DNA of 64,000 nt, from positions 1-64,000 of the forward strand of contig CAWAOX010000019.1 of assembly GCA_963783835.1 (NCBI GenBank), written 5' to 3'. Shown piece after piece: positions 35,373 through 43,106 of the stretch. Within the stretch, counting starts at the first letter, position 1. Every line of letters starts with the position of its first letter. Under the pieces are notes generated by a model. That model had not been told where the DNA came from and did no database searches. It saw nothing but the letters and a program-made list of their open reading frames with translations. The stretch is from CAIQPS01 sp963783835 (lineage in GTDB: Bacteria; Actinomycetota; Thermoleophilia; RBG-16-64-13). The position numbers were made by a program, and so were the translations under genes.

Positions 35373-37030
35373 AGCCGGCCACTCTCTCCCGGCACGCGGT
35401 TAGGATAGCGTTGTTCGTACGGCACACTCTGATCCGGGTGCCATTCAGCGGGGATGGGACGCTTGAAAACCTGCATCCGGCCGTCATCCCCCTTCCTAAG
35501 GAGCACCCACGCCATCCACTCCTGGTCGTCGCGCATGGGATAGTCCTCCCGGTAGTGGCAGCCCCGAGTCTCGGTGCGCAGAAGCCCGGCCCGCAGGCGC
35601 ATCTCGGCATTGAGCACCATGTTGCGGGTCTCGTGGACCAGCCGTAGTTCATGCTGGTCTCCGGCATACATCAGCGGGACCAGATGATCGCGGAAGAACT
35701 CCACGTTGGTGAGCGCCGCCTGGAGACGATCCCCATGTTTCACATACATCACGTAGTAGGGGATCATGGTGTTTTGTAGCATCTCGGTGACCCAGTGGGG
35801 GCCAAAGCCCCCGTTCCGCCGCAGTGGAGCGGTGAGCGCCTCTGCAACCTCTTCGATCTGCCCGTCGAGGGCCCCAGCGACCGCGACTCGCCCTGCGTAG
35901 CTCGCCGCACCGGTCCCAGCATGCGCACCGGTGACAGAACAACCCAAGAGTGATTGGCCGATGGCAGCGTAGGTAGCGCCGGACTGCATCGTCCCCAGAC
36001 TGTCGCCGGCGGCATAGAGTCCGGGCACATTACAGGAGCAATCGGTGTCCGCGGGCCAGATGCCCTCCGCCTTGTGAACGGACATCCCGGTGGCGGCCCC
36101 GCCGACGACCGGGTAGCGGCCTCCAGCCTCCAGCTCGAAGTAGATGGGCGCACGTCCCTGGTGCGCTGCGAAGTCCAGGTTCAGGTACAGTCCCCGCGCT
36201 GCCGGCGGGCGGTTCCCCTCGGCATCGACCGGCATCCCCCGGGCGGGCCTACCCCCTTCGGGGCTCCGGCCGAAGCGGCCAAAACTCGAGAGCGCGGCCC
36301 AATCGGCCCGGCCCGAGTGCGGGTCCGCGAACTCCTTGCCGGTGATCTCAGCGCCCACCCGGTACGCCATGCAGTCGGCATCGGAGGTGAGGTTATTGAT
36401 GGGCCAGCGGGTCGGCCGGAAACCTCCCGCCCCCGCGGCAAGCACCACCGCCTTGGCACGGAACACCGCCAGTCCGTCGGAGTCCATGGGGATTCCCACA
36501 GCCCCGACCACGCGACCGTCCTCGGTGAGCAACTCAGCCACCATGGTCCGATCGACGATCGTCGCCCCCCGCTTGAGCACCTCCCTGCGCAGAAGCATGG
36601 AGGGCTCCCGCACGTCCATCATCACCGCTTTACAGGGACCGATGGGCATGCCGCCGCGGGGCGGCTCCTCACCCGGGCGAGCCGCCCCGTCCGGGCCGAA
36701 CTTGACGCCCCACGACATCAGTTCGGTATAGCGCTCGAAGGACTCTTTCAGGCAGAGCTCGGTCCAGGTGCGGTTGTTGACGTACTCGCCCACGCTGTCG
36801 ATCTGCTGCATCCAGGCATCCAGGTCATCCCCCCACTCCGAGTTGAAGACGCAGTAGCTGCCGGCGAAGGGGGTCTGTCCCGACTTGCCGACGTAACCCT
36901 TGTCTACGAGGATCACCGAGACGCCCTGCTCCCGGGCCTTGATGGCCGCGGTGCAGCCGGCGAGGCCGCCACCCACGATGAGAACGTCGGCCTCGAAAAG
37001 CCTTCGCGGGTCTGACGTTCCCTTTCCCAC
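35369..37030 (-). CDS. FAD-dependent oxidoreductase, fumarate reductase/AprA-like, paralogue
   Basis: A 553-residue paralogue of the flavoprotein at 32626-34368. FAD motifs are VLIVGGGLAGCTAAIKAREQG with VILVDKGYVGKSGQTPFAG, AVVLAAGAGGFRPTRWP and GLYAAGDSLGTMQSG. The C-terminal part FFRDHLVPLMYAGDQHELRLVHETRNMVLNAEMRLRA aligns closely with its partner. It starts with GTG 37030 and GGAGGAAAC upstream. It is separated from the binding-protein gene by two strong hairpins. Retention of two diverged copies in one operon suggests two successive redox steps or two related substrates. Confidence 0.82.
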   Translation of the reverse strand: MGKGTSDPRRLFEADVLIVGGGLAGCTAAIKAREQGVSVILVDKGYVGKSGQTPFAGSYCVFNSEWGDDLDAWMQQIDSVGEYVNNRTWTELCLKESFERYTELMSWGVKFGPDGAARPGEEPPRGGMPIGPCKAVMMDVREPSMLLRREVLKRGATIVDRTMVAELLTEDGRVVGAVGIPMDSDGLAVFRAKAVVLAAGAGGFRPTRWPINNLTSDADCMAYRVGAEITGKEFADPHSGRADWAALSSFGRFGRSPEGGRPARGMPVDAEGNRPPAARGLYLNLDFAAHQGRAPIYFELEAGGRYPVVGGAATGMSVHKAEGIWPADTDCSCNVPGLYAAGDSLGTMQSGATYAAIGQSLLGCSVTGAHAGTGAASYAGRVAVAGALDGQIEEVAEALTAPLRRNGGFGPHWVTEMLQNTMIPYYVMYVKHGDRLQAALTNVEFFRDHLVPLMYAGDQHELRLVHETRNMVLNAEMRLRAGLLRTETRGCHYREDYPMRDDQEWMAWVLLRKGDDGRMQVFKRPIPAEWHPDQSVPYEQRYPNRVPGESGRL

Positions 37031-37069
37031 GTTTCCTCCACGCTTTGCTTGTCGGGATCTACTTGAACG

Positions 37070-37121
37070 ACCGGCCTGCGGCCCGGACGAGAGACCATCT
37101 CCGCAAGGGCCGCAGGCCGGT
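37070..37121 (-). terminator. 15-bp hairpin between binding protein and flavoprotein genes
   Basis: Perfect inverted repeat ACCGGCCTGCGGCCC / GGGCCGCAGGCCGGT (37070-37084, 37107-37121). With the next hairpin it forms a tandem structure that may stabilise the upstream binding-protein mRNA and lower downstream transcription. Confidence 0.55.
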
Positions 37122-37139
37122 AAAGTACTTGGCCGCGAG

Positions 37140-37170
37140 GGCCCGGCAACAGCGGCGCTGTTGCCGGGCC
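37140..37170 (-). terminator. 14-bp hairpin directly after the binding-protein gene
   Basis: GGCCCGGCAACAGC / GCTGTTGCCGGGCC (37140-37153, 37157-37170) with a 3-nt loop, 29 nt beyond the binding-protein stop codon. There is no T-run, so it is more likely a processing or attenuation element than a full terminator. Confidence 0.55.
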
Positions 37171-37199
37171 ACGTGACCGCTAGAGACCGGCTGCTCCTG

Positions 37200-38966
37200 C
37201 TACTTGACCAGCCAGGCCTCGTTGAACCAGGGAGTCGGCGTGTTGCCGAGGTGCCATTCCATGTTCTTCAGGTTTGGTCCGGTCACGGAGATGAAGGCCG
37301 CCATGGTGATCCCGACGATCGACGCATCGTCGTAGGCGATCTTCTCCATCTGGGCGATATCGGGGTTCGCTTCGGCAATGGTCGGGTACTGCTGTGCCTT
37401 CTCCATGAGGGTGTAGAACTCTTCCGGGGGTGAGAAGGCCGGGAAGTAGATGGTCCCCTCGCCGTACATCTCGATCGCCCCTTGCAGAACGTTGGGAGCT
37501 GCGCCGCGCAACCCCTGGAAGATCATGTCGTTGCCCTGCGGCACTTTGGTGCTGATCGCAGAGAACGCCCCTGTATTCATACCGTTCAGGGTCACCGTGA
37601 TCCCGACAGCGGCCAGGTTCGCCGCGACCGCGTCCGGCAAGTTCGGGTCGGTCCTGTTCGTGTCGTAGCTTAGCGTGCACTCCACCGTGGGATGACCCGC
37701 TTCGGCCATGAGAGCCTTGGCTTTCTCCGGGTCATACGTGCGGGGCGTGGTTCCCGGATCGACGACTTCCTTCACGCTGTGGATCACCTCGTAGATGGCG
37801 GGCGTGAAGCCCATCCCGACCGACTTGGCGATGCCTTCCTTGTCGATGGCGTATTCCAGCGCTTGGCGCATCTTGATGTCAGTCCAAACGGAAGCCGGGT
37901 CGGTGGTGTTCATCTCCATCATCAGGTCCGGTCCGCCAAAATTTCCCAGAGTGAACTTCGGGTCATTCTGCAATTGCTGGGCCCCGACGAGGGCCACCTG
38001 GTCGGTGCCATCGATCTGTCCAGCCTGCAGGGCCATCGTCATGGTGTTCGGATCGCCGAAGATCGTGATATCGATCCCGTCCAAGTACGGCAACTGCCGG
38101 CCCTCAGCGTCCTTACCCCAGTAGTTCGGGTTCTTCTCGAGCACCATGGACTGATCCGGAGTGAAGGACTTGAGCATGAAAGCGCCTGTGCCCACCGGAT
38201 GGGTGTCCAGGTACTCGGCACCCTTCTCCTGGAAAGCGGTCGGGGAGAACACGGCCCAGGACTTCCGGCCGATGAAGGTCAGCACCTGGTTGGTCCATTG
38301 CTTGAGGTTGACCTTGACCGTGTAGTCGTCGACCACTTCGATGTCCTTGACGAACGCGAAGTCAGGCGGCGGACCGGGAGGACCAGGAGGCGGGCCACCA
38401 GCGGGGGGCGGGCCACCGGCCGCGGTGGTCGGAGGCGCAGCGGCCGTCGTCGTAGTCTCAGCACCGGCGGCAGGCGGAGCAGTGAGGTTGAGATCCCAGC
38501 AGAACTTGGCCGCTGCAGCGTTGAAATCGGTCCCGTCGTGGAACTTCACACCTTTGCGGAGGTGGAAGATGTAGGCCAACTTGTCGGGCGTCAGCTCCCA
38601 GCTCTCTGCGAGCTGGGGGGTGAACACATCGGCTTGATCAGTGGGGTTGAACATCATTTCCAGGAACAAGCCCTCAAAGAACTGGTCCGGCCCGAAGACC
38701 TTCGCAGGAAAACCGAACCTGGAAGGGTGTGAAACAGTGCCGGTCTTAACGATGCCGCCCATGACCGGCTCACCGGCAGCCATAGTCGTTTCGGTGCTGG
38801 CAGCCGTTGTGGCCGGGCCCGCCGTGGTCGCCGGGCCACCGGCGGTGGTCCCGGTGCCACCCGCGGTAGTGGTTGTGGTGGTCTCGTTGCCGCAGCCGGC
38901 GGCCACGGCCGCGACCAGGCCGACGACCAGCGCCGTAACGAGCACCAACCAGATAGTCTTCCGCAT
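37200..38966 (-). CDS. ABC transporter substrate-binding lipoprotein, family 5 (Dpp/Opp type)
   Basis: A 588-residue solute-binding protein. The start is ATG 38966 (MRKTIWLVLV) with AGGAGGG upstream; the frame above it is spurious. The signal peptide ends in AAVAAGC (lipid-modified Cys25) and is followed by a Thr/Ala-rich linker. The SBP_bac_5 signature region is LAYIFHLRKGVKFHDGTDFNA, and later blocks are KNPNYWG and MRQALEYAIDKEGIA. Residues about 162-201 are a Pro/Gly/Thr-rich insertion (GGPPPAGGPPPGPPGPPP) inside the domain, unusual for this family. It delivers the substrate to the permease encoded just upstream. Family 5 proteins bind peptides but also many other solutes. Confidence 0.88.
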   Translation of the reverse strand: MRKTIWLVLVTALVVGLVAAVAAGCGNETTTTTTAGGTGTTAGGPATTAGPATTAASTETTMAAGEPVMGGIVKTGTVSHPSRFGFPAKVFGPDQFFEGLFLEMMFNPTDQADVFTPQLAESWELTPDKLAYIFHLRKGVKFHDGTDFNAAAAKFCWDLNLTAPPAAGAETTTTAAAPPTTAAGGPPPAGGPPPGPPGPPPDFAFVKDIEVVDDYTVKVNLKQWTNQVLTFIGRKSWAVFSPTAFQEKGAEYLDTHPVGTGAFMLKSFTPDQSMVLEKNPNYWGKDAEGRQLPYLDGIDITIFGDPNTMTMALQAGQIDGTDQVALVGAQQLQNDPKFTLGNFGGPDLMMEMNTTDPASVWTDIKMRQALEYAIDKEGIAKSVGMGFTPAIYEVIHSVKEVVDPGTTPRTYDPEKAKALMAEAGHPTVECTLSYDTNRTDPNLPDAVAANLAAVGITVTLNGMNTGAFSAISTKVPQGNDMIFQGLRGAAPNVLQGAIEMYGEGTIYFPAFSPPEEFYTLMEKAQQYPTIAEANPDIAQMEKIAYDDASIVGITMAAFISVTGPNLKNMEWHLGNTPTPWFNEAWLVK

Positions 38967-39082
38967 TACTTTCCCTCCTCTTGCATTTCCCTTCCCCATT
39001 CGGCCATCCGAAGGCCGCGGGGCCCATACAGTCGATACTCGCTGGCTCGTGCGCTCTTGCCCCCTCCTTCCTTGCTCAGTCG

Positions 39083-40078
39083 CTATGCGAGTAGACAGGA
39101 TACGTAGTGACCTTCAGCTACCTCTCGCAGTTGAGGCACCTGCGTCTTGCAGGCCGGATCGCAGCGAGGGCACCGGGGATGGAACGTGCAGCCCTCCGGC
39201 GGGTTCAACGGACTGGGCACCTCGCCCTCGAGGACGGCGCCGGCCCGAGTCTCCTCCACAAACGGGTCGGGGATGGGCACGGCGGCGAGCAGAGCTTGGG
39301 TGTAGGGGTGCCGCGGAGAGTCGTAGAGCATCCGGGATTCAGTCAACTCCACGATCCTTCCCAGATACATCACCGCCACCCGGTCGCTCACGTGCCGCAC
39401 CACCGAGAGGTCATGGGCGATGAAGATGTAAGCGAGACCGCCGAGGCCCTTCTGCAGGTCCTGGAGCAGGTTCATGATCTGGGCCTGCATGGAGACATCG
39501 AGGGCGGAAACCGGCTCGTCGCAGATGATGAGCGAGGGATCGCACGCCAGCGCCCGAGCGATGCCGATGCGCTGACGCTGACCACCGGAGAACTCGTGGG
39601 GCACCCGGTCGATCATCGACGGGTCGAGCCCCACCAGCTGGAACAACTGCTCGACCTTCTCGCCGTAGGAGCGCCGGTTCTCGACCAGATGGTGGATCCT
39701 GAGAGGTTCTCCCACAATAGAACCCGCGCTCTTGCGGGGATCGAGCGAGCCGCTCGGATCCTGGAATATGAGGCTCATCCGGCGACGGACGGGCTTCAGA
39801 GCACGCTCGTTCAGATTCGAGATGTCCTGGCCCTCGAACCAGACGGAACCCGAAGTCGGTTTGTACAGGCGGATGACCGTGCGGCCGATCGTCGTCTTGC
39901 CGCACCCGGACTCCCCCACCAGCCCCAGGATCTCCCCCTTCTTCACGGTGAGGCTCACTCCGTCCACCGCTTTCACCGTGCCGACTTTGCGTTTCCACAC
40001 CCCGCGAGTGATGGGAAAGTGGACCGCCAGATCGTCGAGGCGGACTACCTCTTGGGAATCAGGAGAGGGCTGGTTCAA
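39083..40078 (-). CDS. ABC transporter ATP-binding protein, DppF/OppF type
   Basis: Importer ATPase of about 331 residues: Walker A GESGCGKTT, Q-loop FQDPSGSLDPRK, signature FSGGQRQRIGIARAL, Walker B LIICDEPVSALDVSMQAQ, and the oligopeptide-type C-terminal Cys cluster CTFHPRCPRCDPACK, which may hold an iron-sulfur cluster. I prefer TTG 40078 (LNQPSPDSQ) with GGAGG nine bases upstream; the ATG at 40123 would overlap dppD by 65 nt. It works with the DppD-like protein as a heterodimeric motor for the two permeases. Confidence 0.87.
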   Translation of the reverse strand: MNQPSPDSQEVVRLDDLAVHFPITRGVWKRKVGTVKAVDGVSLTVKKGEILGLVGESGCGKTTIGRTVIRLYKPTSGSVWFEGQDISNLNERALKPVRRRMSLIFQDPSGSLDPRKSAGSIVGEPLRIHHLVENRRSYGEKVEQLFQLVGLDPSMIDRVPHEFSGGQRQRIGIARALACDPSLIICDEPVSALDVSMQAQIMNLLQDLQKGLGGLAYIFIAHDLSVVRHVSDRVAVMYLGRIVELTESRMLYDSPRHPYTQALLAAVPIPDPFVEETRAGAVLEGEVPSPLNPPEGCTFHPRCPRCDPACKTQVPQLREVAEGHYVSCLLA

Positions 40079-41081
40079 GGTCCCGGTCCTCCAGGTTGAC
40101 GTAACAGCGGATGCGGTGGCCATCGCCCACCGAGGTGAGCTCCGGCCACGGGTCGGTCTGGCAGCGCTCGACGGAGTAGGGGCAACGGGGCAAGAAGGCG
40201 CAGGTGCCCGGCATGTCGATGAGATTGGGGGGCATGCCCTCGATGGGTATCAGCCGGGCGCCATGCTCCTCGTCCAGTCGTGGTACCGACCTGAGGAGCC
40301 CGAGCGTGTAGGGATGGGAGGGACGCCCGAAGATATCCTTGGTGGTGCCTTCTTCCACCACCCTCCCGGCGTACATCACGTAGATACGCTGGACGTACCT
40401 CGCCACCACTCCCAGGTTGTGGGTGACGATGACGAGCGAGGCCCCGAACTGCTGTACCAGCTTCTTCATGAGCTCGAGCATCTGGGCCTGGGTGGTGACG
40501 TCGAGGGCGGTGGTGGGCTCGTCGGCGATCAGAAGACGGGGACTGCAGGACAGACCCATGGCGATCATCACCCGCTGGCACATCCCGCCCGAGAACTGAT
40601 GCGGGTAGTCCTTCACCCTCCGTTCGGCTCCCGGGATGCCCACCATCTTGAGCAGTCCGGCCGCGACCTCATCGGGGGACTGGCCTCCCAGGCCGCAGTG
40701 CAGTTTGACCGCTTCCACCAATTGGTCGCCTATGGTGGCGACCGGGTTGAGCGAGGTCATCGGCTCCTGGAAGATCATGGCGATCTGCCCGCCCCTTATG
40801 GCCCGCATCTCCGGGCTGTTGCGCTTGAAGCCGGCGAGGTCCTTTCCGTCAAAGATCACCTCGCCCCCGCTGATGAAGCCGGGAGGGCTCTGCAGGAGCT
40901 GCATCACGGCCAACTGGCTGGCGGATTTACCGCAGCCCGACTCGCCGACGATGCCGACGATCTCGTTCTCGAACAGCTGGTAGGACAAGCCGTCCACCGC
41001 GCGGACGACGCCTATGGGCGTGCGGAACTCCACCCGCAGATCGCGTACATCGAGGAGCGGCGTCTTGTTCTCGGTGCTCAT
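40059..41081 (-). CDS. ABC transporter ATP-binding protein, DppD/OppD type
   Basis: A 340-residue ATPase: Walker A GESGCGKSAS (with Ser-Ala instead of the usual Ser/Thr-Thr), Q-loop FQEPMTSLNPV, signature FSGGMCQRVMIAMGL, Walker B LLIADEPTTALDVTTQAQ and the C-terminal cluster CAFLPRCPYSVERC. An overlapping GTG/ATG pair (41084 or 41081) couples its translation to the upstream permease. It ends inside the next ATPase gene. Confidence 0.88.
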   Translation of the reverse strand: MSTENKTPLLDVRDLRVEFRTPIGVVRAVDGLSYQLFENEIVGIVGESGCGKSASQLAVMQLLQSPPGFISGGEVIFDGKDLAGFKRNSPEMRAIRGGQIAMIFQEPMTSLNPVATIGDQLVEAVKLHCGLGGQSPDEVAAGLLKMVGIPGAERRVKDYPHQFSGGMCQRVMIAMGLSCSPRLLIADEPTTALDVTTQAQMLELMKKLVQQFGASLVIVTHNLGVVARYVQRIYVMYAGRVVEEGTTKDIFGRPSHPYTLGLLRSVPRLDEEHGARLIPIEGMPPNLIDMPGTCAFLPRCPYSVERCQTDPWPELTSVGDGHRIRCYVNLEDRDLEPALS

Positions 41082-41980
41082 CACATCGTCCCCCGCAAAC
41101 GCGGGTCAAGGACGTCCCGAAGTCCGTCGCCCACCATGTTGAAGGCGAATACCAAGAGCATGATGCAGACACCCGGCGCTACCGACATGATGGGGTTCGT
41201 GAGCAGATAGGGAAAGCCGGCGGCGACCATGGCGCCCCAGGCCGCTCCTGGAGGCGTGATCCCGATGCCGAGGTAGCTGAGGCCGGCTTCGCCCAGGACA
41301 GCGCTCCCTATCATCATGGTGCCGAAGACAAGCACGGCCGGATACGCATTGGGCATCACGTGGCCAAAGACCGTTCGCCAGCGGGTCGCGCCCATGCTGC
41401 GCAGCGAAGCCACGTAGTCTCTCTCCTTGATGGTGAGCGCCTGCGCGTTCATCAGGCGGGCGAAGGGCGGGATCATGCTGATGGAGATGGCGATGATCAC
41501 GTTCTTGAGTCCGCCGCCAAGCACGGCGGCCAACGTCAGAGCGAGAAGCAACATAGGTAGCGCCATGAGGGTGTCGATCACCCGCATGATAACGGTCTGG
41601 ACCTTGCCCCCGAGAAAGCCGGCTACCGTCCCCAGGACGCCACCCAGAATCAACGCGGCCGCGACGGCGCTCAGCCCGACTGCAAGCGAGGTCCGGGTGC
41701 CGTAGATCAGACGGCTGAGGGTATCCCGACCGATGGCGTCGGTACCCAGCCAGTGCTCAGCCGATGGTGGCGCGAGGGCGTTCTGCATGTCCGGCTCGTA
41801 AGGATCGTAGGGAGCCAGCAGGGGGGCAAATATGGCGACCAGCACCATGATGATGATGACCACAGCACCGAACATGAAGAGGCCACGGTGCAGAAGAAGA
41901 TGCACCGCCAGCCGGCCGGTGCTTATCCGCCGCGGAGGCGCAGAGGCGGCTCCGGGAGCTGTGATTGCCCCGGTTCTCAC
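41081..41980 (-). CDS. ABC transporter permease, DppC/OppC type
   Basis: A 299-residue inner-membrane permease with a Pro-rich N-terminus, a first helix MFGAVVIIIMVLVAIFAPLLAPYDPYEP, about five further helices and the EAA loop LRSMGATRWRTVFGHVMPN. The characteristic APPSAEHWLGTDAIGRDTLSRLIYG is present. It starts with GTG 41980, overlapping the dppB stop (GTGA), and ends overlapping dppD. Confidence 0.9.
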   Translation of the reverse strand: MRTGAITAPGAASAPPRRISTGRLAVHLLLHRGLFMFGAVVIIIMVLVAIFAPLLAPYDPYEPDMQNALAPPSAEHWLGTDAIGRDTLSRLIYGTRTSLAVGLSAVAAALILGGVLGTVAGFLGGKVQTVIMRVIDTLMALPMLLLALTLAAVLGGGLKNVIIAISISMIPPFARLMNAQALTIKERDYVASLRSMGATRWRTVFGHVMPNAYPAVLVFGTMMIGSAVLGEAGLSYLGIGITPPGAAWGAMVAAGFPYLLTNPIMSVAPGVCIMLLVFAFNMVGDGLRDVLDPRLRGTM

Positions 41981-42934
41981 TGGACCCTCACTCGCGGATC
42001 GAGGTAGCCGTAGGAGATATCGACCAAGAGGTTCGAGAAGACGACGATGATGGCCACAACGAGGACGACTCCTTGTACGACTGCGTAGTCCTTGGCGAAG
42101 AGCGCGTTAACGGCCAGCCGTCCCATCCCCGGGATTCCGAAGACGTTCTCCACCAGCACCGACCCCCCGAAGATCATGGCGATCGCCATGCCCGAGAGCG
42201 TGACTACCGGCAGGATCCCGTTCTTGATGACGTGGCGGGAGACCACGGCCTTTTCGTTCAGTCCCTTGGACCAGGCCGTGCGCACGTAGTCCTGATGGAT
42301 CACATCCAGCATGGCCGACCGCGTCTGCCGGGTGGAGCCGGCCAACGGGCCGAGAGCAAGGCAGAATGCGGGCAGGATGAGTTGCTTCAGACTCATAGCC
42401 GGGTCCTCAAAGAACGGCGTGTAGCCCCCCACCGGCAACCATCCCAGCTTGAGGCTGAAAAGATACATCAGCATTATTCCCAGCCAGAAGATGGGCACGG
42501 TCATACCGAGGTTCGCCAGAGTGGTGATGGTGCTATCCAACCACTTGCCTCGTCGGATGGCGCACACGATGCCCATCGGTATGCCGATAAGATGGGCGAA
42601 GATGAAGGCGGTCAGCCCGTAGTACAGGGTGATGGGCAGCGCTCGGGCTATATCCTCGCGGACCGAGGTGCCCCGGGTGATCGACTCGCCCAGATCACCG
42701 GTGAGGACGCCCCCGAGCCAGGCGGCGTACTGCACGACCACAGGCCGGTTCAGGCCATACTCAGCCCGCAGTGCCTCGATCTCCTCCGCGGTGTACTGTT
42801 TGTAAGAGTCCGACGTCACATAGATAAGGATGGGATCGCCGGGCAGCCAATGCATGATCCCGAATACCAGGAAATGAAGCCATGAGCACGACAAGGATCG
42901 CCTGCGCCACCCTTCGGATGAGGTAGGAGATCAT
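41977..42934 (-). CDS. ABC transporter permease, DppB/OppB type, with one frameshift near the N-terminus
   Basis: Permease with LPGDPILIYV, AEYGLNRPVVVQYAAWLGGVLTGDLGES, six hydrophobic segments and the EAA loop TAWSKGLNEKAVVSRHVIKNGILP. The proper start is ATG 42934 (MISYLIRRVAQAILVVLMASF), but the frame breaks at the GGAAA run near 42870-42875. Dropping one A joins ASF to LVFGIMHW and yields a normal 318-residue protein. A start at 42894 would omit the first membrane helix. The homopolymer position favours a base-calling error. Confidence 0.82.
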
Positions 42935-42965
42935 TGGCTAACTCCTCGAAAAGCTGGCTGCAGAG

Positions 42966-43023
42966 GGCTGACCGTCGGCGACGCGGGGCTTCTGGGCCCC
43001 TTGTGCGCCGCCGACGGTCAGCC
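42966..43023 (-). terminator. 15-bp hairpin between the amidohydrolase and permease genes
   Basis: GGCTGACCGTCGGCG (42966-42980) pairs perfectly with 43009-43023; the loop holds a second small GC hairpin (GGGGC...GCCCC). There is no T-run on the minus strand. It lies within the 172-nt gap in the operon and may separate expression of the amidohydrolase from that of the transporter. Confidence 0.5.
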
Positions 43024-43106
43024 GTGCAAAGGGGGGGCGACGACCATGAGAAAAGGGACCCATCAAACTCGCTTTGAGATGTTGCGGATCCACCCAATGA
43101 CCCTCG

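Noticed and set aside
35954..37015. 353-codon open frame opposite the second flavoprotein gene
   Set aside because: Same reason: shadow frame with no recognisable protein.
37070..43023. CRISPR or REP-type repeat array from the intergenic hairpins
   Set aside because: The hairpins at 37070, 37140 and 42966 do not share sequence and are not regularly spaced; they are independent stem-loops.
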